From: an uncultured Micrococcales bacterium
GTDB taxonomy: Bacteria; Actinomycetota; Actinomycetes; Actinomycetales; Microbacteriaceae
Direction: 5' to 3'
Length of the DNA: 5,176 nt
Assembly: GCA_913056225.1 (NCBI GenBank)
Contig: CAJXMQ010000074.1
Location: 1-5,176, forward strand
Shown: in pieces, positions 1-4,716 of the stretch
Layout of the letters: every line of letters starts with the position of its first letter
How positions within the stretch are numbered: the first letter of the stretch is position 1
Notes under the pieces: generated by a model
What the model was told of the DNA's origin: nothing
What the model saw: only the letters and a program-made list of their open reading frames with translations
The model's database searches: none
Program-made: the position numbers and the translations under genes

Positions 1-402
1 GCTATTGCCAATAAAGATATTGAAAACACAAAGGTAATAAGTGTTGAAAGTGATGCGGGAGCTGTTGACTTTGCGTCTGAAAATCTTTCCTTTGCTCCCC
101 ATGCCCGCTCAGTTGAATCCAAGGTAGATAACTATCTGAAAAATCTGGTCTCTAATTCAGCCAAGTTGAAGGGGGCCACGGTGGTGATGGATCCACCAAG
201 AATAGGTGCGGGCAGAGATGTCATGCATAACCTGACCTCGATGAAACCAGCTCAGATTATTTATGTCGCATGTGATCCTGTTGCACTATCGCGTGATGTT
301 GAATACGCCATGCAGGCCGGTTATAAGCTCGCTGAGATCAAAGGCTTTGACCTATTTCCAAACACGCATCACTTTGAAGCTGTGGCCAGACTTACGCTCT
401 AA
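1..402 (+). CDS. TrmA/RlmD-family RNA (uracil-C5-)-methyltransferase, C-terminal part
   Basis: The reading frame is open from the first base, so this is the last 133 residues of a larger protein (family members are usually around 400 residues). It carries the hallmarks of the C-terminal SAM-dependent catalytic domain of RNA m5U methyltransferases. A V-E-S-D strand (about residues 15-18) fits the SAM-binding acidic end. MDPPR (about 63-67) is motif IV. YVACDPVALSRD (about 89-100) contains the catalytic cysteine that attacks C6 of uracil. FPNTHHFE near the end supplies the conserved histidines and the glutamate general base. Such enzymes use SAM to methylate one uridine in 23S rRNA or tRNA in the cytoplasm. 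The substrate cannot be settled because the N-terminal TRAM/iron-sulphur part is missing. A TTG at 166 is an internal leucine, not a start. It converges on and overlaps the reductase gene by 11 bp, with no terminator between them. Confidence 0.9.
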   Translation, partial: AIANKDIENTKVISVESDAGAVDFASENLSFAPHARSVESKVDNYLKNLVSNSAKLKGATVVMDPPRIGAGRDVMHNLTSMKPAQIIYVACDPVALSRDVEYAMQAGYKLAEIKGFDLFPNTHHFEAVARLTL

Positions 403-1315
403 AGGCTGGCTGGTCTATTAGCTCCCAGTGAAGATCCTCTGTTTCTGGCAGGGCATCGGCTATGGCTTGCTTCTGTTCCTCACTTAGCTCTATTTCACTC
501 GCTGCCAATAGATCCTTAATGTTTTCACTCTTGGTTGCACCTGGAATTGGAATGCAACCAGGAATGGTCAACAGCCAAGCAATAACTGCTGCGTGAGAGC
601 TCACTCCAAGCTCAGTTGCCAGTTGATTGAAAGCCTTAGTGGTTGCTTCGTTTTTGGCTCTTTGAGAACCACCAAATGGTGACCATGGCAAAAATGCAAT
701 GTCATTGGCAAGACAGACACTCAGAACCTCAAGGTCTTGGCGGTAATAAGGATTGAACTGGTTTTGAACACTCACAATCTCACCACCTGTAATCTCAATG
801 GCTTTTGTCAGTTGCTCTGCGTTGTAATTAGAGACTCCGATGTGTTCAACAAAGCCTGCTTCTTTCAGAACCATCAGGTTTTCAACCTGAGTCTCAAAAT
901 CCATTGATGGATCTAGTCTGTGGTGTTGCCACAGCTGAATTTTGTCAACACCCAGTCGGTAGCAACTGGCCTCTGCTGCACGCAGGAAGTAATCAACTGA
1001 ACCGTTTCTTCCAAACACTTCACCGGGACGTCTGGTGATTCCACCCTTGGTTGCAACAACTAGGTTTGATTTATCTCCCGAGTAGCTAGCAAGAGCTTCA
1101 GAAACAAATTTTTCATTCCTTCCAAAGTCATCCCAGGAAGGGGCGTAGATGTCTGCTGTGTCCAGAAGTTCAACACCGCTATCGATCGCATCGTGAATGG
1201 CCTGAATCCCCTTTTCAGGGTCAGTGAGTCCAACGCCTCCGGGGATTGTGAAATTCATACAACCAAGACCGACGTTGTTGACCCTCCAGGGGCCCAGCCC
1301 AATTTTCTTCATCAC
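392..1315 (-). CDS. Aldo/keto reductase
   Basis: A 307-residue protein of normal length for a single-domain (beta/alpha)8 aldo/keto reductase, a cytosolic NADPH-dependent enzyme that reduces aldehydes or ketones. The family tetrad is visible: Asp52 and Tyr57 in DTADIYAP, Lys90 in VVATKGG, and His132 in WQHHRLDP. Further family marks are GVSNY (160-164), QNQFNPYYR (184-192), PWSPFGG (210-216) and the cofactor-phosphate segment IPIPGATKSENIKDLLAA (255-272). The physiological substrate cannot be read from sequence. The start is a GTG at 1313-1315 followed directly by an ATG (1310-1312). An AGGG about 10 bases upstream favours the GTG slightly, but either is possible. The gene stands alone on the minus strand. 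Upstream lies the candidate RNA region, and its 3' end overlaps the convergent methyltransferase. Confidence 0.93.
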   Translation of the reverse strand: MMKKIGLGPWRVNNVGLGCMNFTIPGGVGLTDPEKGIQAIHDAIDSGVELLDTADIYAPSWDDFGRNEKFVSEALASYSGDKSNLVVATKGGITRRPGEVFGRNGSVDYFLRAAEASCYRLGVDKIQLWQHHRLDPSMDFETQVENLMVLKEAGFVEHIGVSNYNAEQLTKAIEITGGEIVSVQNQFNPYYRQDLEVLSVCLANDIAFLPWSPFGGSQRAKNEATTKAFNQLATELGVSSHAAVIAWLLTIPGCIPIPGATKSENIKDLLAASEIELSEEQKQAIADALPETEDLHWELIDQPAFRA

Positions 1316-1331
1316 CCCATACTGGCCCTGT

Positions 1332-1353
1332 TGGTGAAATTTTGCGAATTCAC
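1332..1353. promoter_or_regulatory. Short inverted repeat upstream of the reductase start
   Basis: GTGAA and TTCAC form a 5-bp inverted repeat around an A/T-rich centre, 20-40 bp upstream of the reductase start. On the minus strand a TTGTCA (1377-1372) followed 17 bp later by TGTGAA could be a weak promoter overlapping this repeat. The arms are short, so chance is a real possibility. It could be an operator, but no regulator family can be named. Confidence 0.2.
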
Positions 1354-1370
1354 AAACATCAACGACTCAC

Positions 1371-1399
1371 TTGACAATGTCCAAGGGTGAATTTATTCT
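1371..1399 (+). promoter_or_regulatory. Near-consensus sigma70-type promoter, plus strand
   Basis: A perfect -35 hexamer TTGACA (1371-1376) is followed after exactly 17 bp by TATTCT (1394-1399), which keeps the three most conserved -10 bases (T1, A2, T6). Transcription would start near 1405-1407. No protein gene on the plus strand lies downstream (the next 1 kb is antisense to the permease), so the promoter points at the structured sequence 1405-1550. The -35 overlaps the region where the divergent reductase promoter must lie. Confidence 0.55.
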
Positions 1400-1404
1400 T
1401 CTGA

Positions 1405-1550
1405 GTATCGATAGCAATAGCTTGAGGTAGTGGGCCCAGAGGGACCTCCGGACGGTGGTCGTTCTGGGTTCATGACTTTAATTCCCAATAAAACAAAATC
1501 TGACCAAGGTCTTGGTCGTTGTCCGCGAAACTACCTTGAGCTGATTGATT
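1405..1550 (+). ncRNA. Candidate structured non-coding RNA
   Basis: Directly downstream of the TTGACA-17-TATTCT promoter, the plus-strand RNA folds on paper into a closed structure. Helix P1 pairs 1419-1431 with 1530-1542: 13 consecutive pairs, with two G-U wobbles in the middle. An outer extension pairs 1407-1412 with 1544-1549 (6 pairs, one G-U). P2 is a long hairpin, 1432-1440/1463-1471 then 1443-1446/1457-1460 and 1448-1449/1454-1455, with symmetric internal loops and a GGAC tip. P3 is 1502-1507/1512-1517. Between P2 and P3 lies a 30-base A/U-rich stretch without pairing. The G-U pairs would be A-C mismatches on the other strand, which favours plus-strand function. The 3' end is not clear: no U-run follows P1, only a U-rich stretch at 1545-1557. 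The last 20 bases are antisense to the permease 3' end. I do not recognise a known RNA family. A 6S-like role is one possibility, because the ends pair and the middle is open. Confidence 0.42.
1484..1517 (-). terminator. Intrinsic terminator of the ABC exporter operon
   Basis: Read on the minus strand, GACCAAG and CTTGGTC (1517-1502) form a compact hairpin starting 13 bases after the permease stop codon. It is followed by a T-rich tail (AGATTTTGTTTTATT, 1501-1487). The stem is short (6-7 bp) but placement and tail are right. The same hairpin is P3 of the candidate plus-strand RNA. In that direction no U-run follows, so it would not terminate there. Confidence 0.6.
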
Positions 1551-2361
1551 TGAATTTGCGAATTGACAGCGGGATGAAGACAACCAACATCAATACCAAT
1601 GCGGCAAATACTGTCGTCAATGGGTTTTGTTGCAACCAACTATCCCCCGCTGGAATCCCAGCGGGAACATTGCCAAAAAGCTCTCTTGTGGATTGAATCA
1701 AAGCACTCACCGGATTCCACTCAGCAAATACTCTCAATGGTCCAGGAAGTGTTTCTGAGGGAACGAAGGCATTAGATAAAAATGTCAGCGGAAACAAAAC
1801 CAAGAAACTGACGTTATTGATGATCTCTGGGCTTCTAACACTCATGCCAATCAGCGCCATCACCCAGCTGAATGCGTAACTGAAAAACAATAAAAGCAAA
1901 ATCCCTAAAGCTGCCTCTGGGATGGAGCTGTTGATTCTCCAGCCAATCACGAACCCTGTAATCATCATCACAATCAGTGAGCTTGCGTTAATCACAAGGT
2001 CCCCAAAGGTTCTTCCAATCAAAACAGCAGCGCTAGACATGGGCAGTGTTCGGAAACGATCAATGATTCCGTCTTTTAGATCCTGTGCCATGGCGGAACC
2101 TGAATAGGTGCTTGATAGAACAATGGTCTGAGCAAAGATGCCGGCCATCAAAAACTGGGTGTAATCGCCACCCTCAACCTGGATTGCTCCTGCAAACACG
2201 TAGTTGAAAAGCAACACAAACATGATTGGCTGAATCAAACTGAAAACAAAGATCTCTGGATCCCTGCGGAGTTTATAAATGTTTCTTCTGGTGGCTATCC
2301 AGCCATCAGACACAGTTTTGGCAATAGTTGATTCAATGGTGGGCTTCAAAACACTACTCAT
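1531..2361 (-). CDS. ABC-2 type exporter permease (DrrB-like)
   Basis: A 276-residue inner-membrane protein, the usual size for DrrB-type permeases that pair with a separate ATPase. Six hydrophobic segments are visible at roughly 37-58, 68-90, 112-140, 149-173, 180-199 and 248-266. Family marks include SLIQPIMFVLLF in the first segment, the cytoplasmic loop GIIDRFRTLPMS (about 98-109), and the segment LSNAFVPSETLPGPLR (195-210) followed by EWNPVSALIQSTRELF before the last helix. With its ATPase partner it would form a homodimeric pore exporting a hydrophobic compound (drug, lipid or glycan); the cargo is unknown. The ATG start overlaps the ATPase stop in ATGA, and an AGAGGA ribosome site sits 9 bases upstream, inside the ATPase gene. 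The two proteins are therefore translationally coupled. A terminator follows the stop. Confidence 0.92.
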   Translation of the reverse strand: MSSVLKPTIESTIAKTVSDGWIATRRNIYKLRRDPEIFVFSLIQPIMFVLLFNYVFAGAIQVEGGDYTQFLMAGIFAQTIVLSSTYSGSAMAQDLKDGIIDRFRTLPMSSAAVLIGRTFGDLVINASSLIVMMITGFVIGWRINSSIPEAALGILLLLFFSYAFSWVMALIGMSVRSPEIINNVSFLVLFPLTFLSNAFVPSETLPGPLRVFAEWNPVSALIQSTRELFGNVPAGIPAGDSWLQQNPLTTVFAALVLMLVVFIPLSIRKFKSISSR

Positions 2362-3320
2362 GCGCTGACATCCTCTGTTTTGTGGCCGGTGAGTTCCATG
2401 AACACATCATCAAGTGTTGGTCTTCTCATGCCAGCGTCATTCAATTCAATGCTTTCTTCAGCAAAGGTTTTCAGTGCCTGCTGCAAAGTCGCTGCTGCAT
2501 TGTCAACTGGGGCTGAGATTGTCCTGCCGTCATTTCCAACACTCACATCACCTTGCGCCATGCCCGCAAGCAAGCTCTTGCCCTTCTCAACATCTTCTAG
2601 GCGAACAAGTGATAGCTCCACTCTTTGACCACCGATTTGCATCTTGAGTTCATCACTGGTTCCCTCAGCAATCACCTTGCCCTGGTCAATAACTGCAATT
2701 GAGTCAGCTAACTGATCTGCTTCTTCCAAATACTGAGTGGTTAGCAACACTGTTGTTCCATCGCTGACCAAATCCTTGATCACCTTCCATAGCCCCAGAC
2801 GACTTCTTGGGTCAAGGCCTGTGGTGGGCTCGTCCAAAAACAAAACTGGTGGGTTGATAACCAGCGCACCTGCCAAGTCAATGCGTCTGCGCATTCCACC
2901 ACTGAAGCCCTTCACGGGCCTGTTGGCAGCCTCAACCAGGTCAAACATTTCAATTAGCTCGGTGGCTCTTTGCTTGGCTCGCTTTGCACCCAGGTGATAA
3001 AGCCTTCCAACCATTTCTAAATTTTCATAACCGGTGAGCTTTTGATCCACCGCCGCATACTGCCCGCTAACACCAATCATTCGCTTGATGGCTTCTGGCT
3101 CTTTCAAAACATCAACACCATCGATGCTCGCGGTTCCTGAATCTGGGTTGATTAGCGTGGTTAGCACCTTCACCGTGGTTGTCTTACCAGCCCCGTTAGG
3201 GCCCAACAGACCTTTGACGGTTCCCTTCGGAACATCAAGGCTCAGGCCATCTAAGGCCTTTACTATGCGCTTATTGGCGGAATAGGTTTTGATTAGATCA
3301 TTTGCTTGAATAAAGCTCAA
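2358..3320 (-). CDS. ABC exporter ATP-binding protein (DrrA-like)
   Basis: A 320-residue cytoplasmic ATPase. Walker A GPNGAGKT is at 40-47, the Q-loop glutamine at 87, the signature FSGGM at 139-143, Walker B VLFLDEP at 159-165 and the D-loop GLD at 168-170. The H-loop histidine is replaced by Gln196 in TTQYLEEAD, which is typical of the DrrA subfamily. The C-terminal 100 residues form the DrrA extension, ending in RRPTLDDVFMELTG (299-312). It powers the DrrB-like permease encoded directly downstream with a 4-bp overlap. The start is TTG (3320-3318), because no ATG or GTG lies in frame upstream and the conserved N-terminus begins here. The nearby ribosome site (GTGAG) is weak. A much better one, AAAGGAG, lies 37 bases further up and instead fits a short leader ORF. 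The gene is transcribed divergently from the rhodopsin gene. Confidence 0.94.
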   Translation of the reverse strand: MSFIQANDLIKTYSANKRIVKALDGLSLDVPKGTVKGLLGPNGAGKTTTVKVLTTLINPDSGTASIDGVDVLKEPEAIKRMIGVSGQYAAVDQKLTGYENLEMVGRLYHLGAKRAKQRATELIEMFDLVEAANRPVKGFSGGMRRRIDLAGALVINPPVLFLDEPTTGLDPRSRLGLWKVIKDLVSDGTTVLLTTQYLEEADQLADSIAVIDQGKVIAEGTSDELKMQIGGQRVELSLVRLEDVEKGKSLLAGMAQGDVSVGNDGRTISAPVDNAAATLQQALKTFAEESIELNDAGMRRPTLDDVFMELTGHKTEDVSA

Positions 3321-3349
3321 TTGACACTCACTTTCAACTTGCCCAACAC
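3317..3349 (-). CDS. Possible 10-codon leader ORF coupled to the exporter ATPase
   Basis: On the minus strand a strong Shine-Dalgarno, AAAGGAG (3363-3357), is followed after 7 bases by GTG (3349-3347). This opens a 10-codon frame (MLGKLKVSVN) whose TGA stop overlaps the TTG start of the ATPase in TTGA. The ATPase start has only a poor ribosome site of its own. Ribosomes finishing this leader could therefore re-initiate on the ATPase, setting its level by coupling. The peptide is too short for any homology argument, and the arrangement could be chance. Confidence 0.3.
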   Translation of the reverse strand: MLGKLKVSVN

Positions 3350-3367
3350 GCTTAGGCTCCTTTATGT

Positions 3368-3385
3368 TCCCGCCACCTCGCGGGA
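3368..3385. promoter_or_regulatory. GC-rich hairpin in the exporter leader
   Basis: TCCCGC (3368-3373) and GCGGGA (3380-3385) form a 6-bp perfect stem with a 6-base loop in an otherwise A/T-rich region. In the minus-strand transcript it ends 4 bases before the AAAGGAG ribosome site. It could modulate leader or ATPase translation. It is not a terminator in either direction: on the plus strand it is followed by A-rich sequence, and on the minus strand the T-runs precede it. Confidence 0.3.
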
Positions 3386-3390
3386 GTTGA

Positions 3391-3418
3391 AAGAAAAAAG
3401 AAAAAAAATGGCAAAAAA
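3391..3418. other. A-tract cluster (bent DNA) in the divergent control region
   Basis: Three A-runs of 6, 8 and 6 bases (3394-3399, 3401-3408, 3413-3418) lie between the exporter start and the rhodopsin promoter. Spacing near one helical turn is expected to bend DNA and may bind nucleoid proteins. On the minus strand it is a T-rich stretch in the probable promoter or leader zone of the exporter. Confidence 0.35.
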
Positions 3419-3469
3419 GTGGAATTGTCAGGGAATCTTAAGGTTGGATGTAGGTAGTAGTGCGTCTCG

Positions 3470-3520
3470 AGGGCGAGAAAGCTCCCGGCAGATTGAGCTG
3501 AGTCTCTCTCGATTCGCCCT
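3470..3520. promoter_or_regulatory. Nested dyad upstream of the rhodopsin -10 box
   Basis: AGGGCGA (3470-3476) is repeated inverted as TCGCCCT (3514-3520), ending 5 bp before the rhodopsin -10 box. Inside it, AGCTC (3480-3484) and GAGCT (3495-3499) form a second inverted repeat. The outer right arm lies in the -10/-35 spacer, where a bound regulator could block or remodel the promoter. No regulator can be named from the sequence. Confidence 0.3.
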
Positions 3521-3525
3521 GCAGC

Positions 3526-3531
3526 TATAGT
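3526..3531 (+). promoter_or_regulatory. -10 box of the actinorhodopsin promoter
   Basis: TATAGT matches the -10 consensus at five of six positions. The start site would fall near 3538, giving a leader of about 16 bases that contains the ribosome site GAAAGG (3540-3545). No good -35 is present 16-18 bp upstream (TCTCTC region), which suggests dependence on an activator or on another sigma factor. Confidence 0.45.
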
Positions 3532-3553
3532 CAATTGATGAAAGGCATTACAA

Positions 3554-4336
3554 ATGTTGAATGGCATTTCAATGGAGGGCTACAACGTTGTTTACAACTT
3601 GCTCTCACTAGGTATCGCTTCAATGGTGTTTACCTCTTTGTTCCTATTCCTAGCAAAGGACCGCGTCCTGCCTCGCTACCGCATGGCAGTCATGGTTTCA
3701 GGAACAGTAACCGCAATCGCGGCTTACCACTACTTCCGTATGTTTGATAACTTCATCTACGCATTCGGTCCAGATGGTAAGGGCGAGGAATTCTACAACG
3801 TGGGATACCGCTACGTAGACTGGTTCCTAACCGTTCCACTACTGCTTCTTGAGCTAGTTGCTGTTTTGGCACTTGCCCAGAGCGTACAGAGCTCACTTCT
3901 AAAGAAGTTGGTTCCAGCTGCAGCTTTGATGATCGCACTTGGTTACCCAGGTGACGCAAAGCTAAACGTGTTCTACGAGGGAGACGCTTCACTTTGGGGT
4001 CTTCTATCAACCATCCCATTCCTATACATCCTCTACGTACTGTTCGTTGAGCTCGGAAAGAGCCTCGACCGTCAGAGCGAGGCTGTTCGCAAGCGCATCA
4101 GCGGCCTGCGTTTGTTGCTTCTGGCAACATGGGGTGTTTACCCAATCGCGTTCATCTTCTACATGAACGCAACTGCATTTGACGAGACTGGATTCGTTCT
4201 CCGTGAGGCCGGCTACACCATTGCCGACATCTTGGCGAAGTGTCTATTCGGTCTAGTGATCTTCAGCATTGCACGCCTGAAGTCCAAAGAGGACGACGCA
4301 GAGCACGCAAAGGTTGAGTACAAGGAAGCTGCATAA
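3554..4336 (+). CDS. actR: Actinorhodopsin, light-driven proton pump
   Basis: A complete 260-residue seven-helix microbial rhodopsin (helices at about 13-35, 43-68, 85-108, 116-133, 148-170, 183-205 and 216-243) of the actinorhodopsin/xanthorhodopsin branch. Helix C reads RYVDWFLTVPLLLLE: Arg86, proton acceptor Asp89, Thr93 and donor Glu100, the D-T-E set of an outward proton pump. Leu97, at the proteorhodopsin 105 position, predicts green absorption. His59 is the helix-B histidine. Trp193, Tyr196 and Pro197 line the retinal pocket. Asp225 and Lys229 are the counterion and the Schiff-base lysine. Gly149 lies 49 residues after Glu100, as Gly156 follows Glu107 in xanthorhodopsin, so a carotenoid antenna may bind. 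The start is ATG 3554 with GAAAGG 8 bases upstream; Met7 is an alternative with a poorer ribosome site. Codons favour TAC, TTC, ATC and AAC and include many CTA leucines, unlike its neighbours. This fits high expression. An intrinsic terminator follows. Confidence 0.97.
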   Translation: MLNGISMEGYNVVYNLLSLGIASMVFTSLFLFLAKDRVLPRYRMAVMVSGTVTAIAAYHYFRMFDNFIYAFGPDGKGEEFYNVGYRYVDWFLTVPLLLLELVAVLALAQSVQSSLLKKLVPAAALMIALGYPGDAKLNVFYEGDASLWGLLSTIPFLYILYVLFVELGKSLDRQSEAVRKRISGLRLLLLATWGVYPIAFIFYMNATAFDETGFVLREAGYTIADILAKCLFGLVIFSIARLKSKEDDAEHAKVEYKEAA

Positions 4337-4358
4337 GCAACCCTGTATTAGATCAATT

Positions 4359-4393
4359 GAAGAGCCCGGGTTTTCCCGGGCTCTTCTCTTTTT
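4359..4393 (+). terminator. Strong intrinsic terminator after actinorhodopsin
   Basis: A perfect 12-bp stem (GAAGAGCCCGGG, 4359-4370, pairing with 4375-4386) closes a TTTT loop and is followed by TCTTTTT (4387-4393). It ends the rhodopsin transcript 22 bases after the stop codon. The antitoxin stop codon (4392-4394) overlaps the end of the T-run, so the same hairpin also sits just beyond that convergent gene. On the minus strand, however, no T-run follows. Confidence 0.93.
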
Positions 4394-4634
4394 AATCTTG
4401 AGTGTTATAAAAAGCCCGGTTCAATTCTTCATCGGGCTCATCGACCAAATCAGTATCGATGTCAACAAATGATGGTTCTAGCTCTCCAAATTTAGGTCTT
4501 GAGTTTGTTGCCCCTTGCAGTTTGGCAATGATTTTTTGGTTTTCAGTTATGTAAAAAATCTCACCTTTTTCAACTCTGTCAATTAGCTCATACAGTCTTT
4601 CCTGTGCATCCTTGGCATCGATATTTTCGGTCAT
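4392..4634 (-). CDS. Phd/YefM-like antitoxin, apparently without a toxin partner
   Basis: An 80-residue acidic protein. Residues 6-42 (DAKDAQERLYELIDRVEKGE, then IFYITENQKIIAKL) match the N-terminal fold of Phd/YefM antitoxins. In that fold a helix with the R-L-x-x-L-x-x-x-V-x-x-G-E pattern precedes a strand-turn-strand ending in x-A-K-L, and it binds operator DNA as a dimer. The C-terminal half (FGELEPSFVDIDTDLVDEPDEELNRAFY) resembles the toxin-wrapping tail of VapB-type partners. The ATG at 4634 is chosen because the conserved domain begins there; the frame stays open to 4826 only as antisense of crtEb. There is no Shine-Dalgarno, and a TATTAT lies 6 bases upstream, so the message may be leaderless. 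Downstream, where a toxin gene is expected, there is only the terminator and the convergent rhodopsin gene. It may be an orphan antitoxin, a decayed module, or a stand-alone repressor. Confidence 0.75.
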   Translation of the reverse strand: MTENIDAKDAQERLYELIDRVEKGEIFYITENQKIIAKLQGATNSRPKFGELEPSFVDIDTDLVDEPDEELNRAFYNTQD

Positions 4635-4640
4635 AAAGAA

Positions 4641-4646
4641 ATAATA
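4641..4646 (-). promoter_or_regulatory. Possible -10 box of a leaderless antitoxin mRNA
   Basis: TATTAT on the minus strand ends 6 bases before the antitoxin ATG, the spacing expected when transcription begins at the start codon. No convincing -35 is seen. Leaderless messages are common in actinobacteria, and no ribosome site is present here. Confidence 0.3.
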
Positions 4647-4703
4647 GATAGCCGACCCTACATTTATCTCCTCGCTTTGCGCAGATGACCTTGAATAAGT
4701 CCC

Positions 4704-4709
4704 TAGACT
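4704..4709 (+). promoter_or_regulatory. Possible -10 box of a leaderless crtEb mRNA
   Basis: TAGACT (T-A-n-n-n-T) ends 7 bases before the crtEb ATG, and no Shine-Dalgarno lies between them. This would allow a transcript starting at or beside the start codon. The -35 region is poor, so confidence is low. Confidence 0.25.
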
Positions 4710-4716
4710 TTCCCTC

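Noticed and set aside
1463..1490. GGGTTCA stretch as a tRNA T-arm
   Set aside because: The following bases do not form the 5-bp T-stem, and there is no acceptor or anticodon arm. It is explained by the long hairpin.
1430..1696. Open plus-strand frame of 88 codons across the candidate RNA and the permease 3' end
   Set aside because: It starts at a GTG inside the hairpin without a ribosome site, lies mostly antisense to a well-supported permease, and its product looks like no protein I recognise.
2880..3200. Replacement of the H-loop histidine by glutamine in the ATPase as a possible defect
   Set aside because: Glutamine in T-T-Q-Y-L-E-E-A-D is usual in DrrA-type ATPases, so it is not evidence of inactivity.
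3306..3530. Plus-strand frame, including an ATG at 3408 in the A-rich tract, that could encode a 40-residue peptide
   Set aside because: The GAAAG/A-rich run before the ATG imitates a ribosome site, but the peptide has no recognisable features and its 3' end crosses the rhodopsin promoter dyad.
3352..3567. 71-codon minus-strand frame over the divergent control region
   Set aside because: It overlaps the rhodopsin start and promoter; the phenylalanine run in it comes simply from the poly-T tract.
3535..3747. Frame starting just before the rhodopsin ATG
   Set aside because: It shares the rhodopsin ribosome site but is out of frame with the conserved rhodopsin sequence, so it is a shadow.
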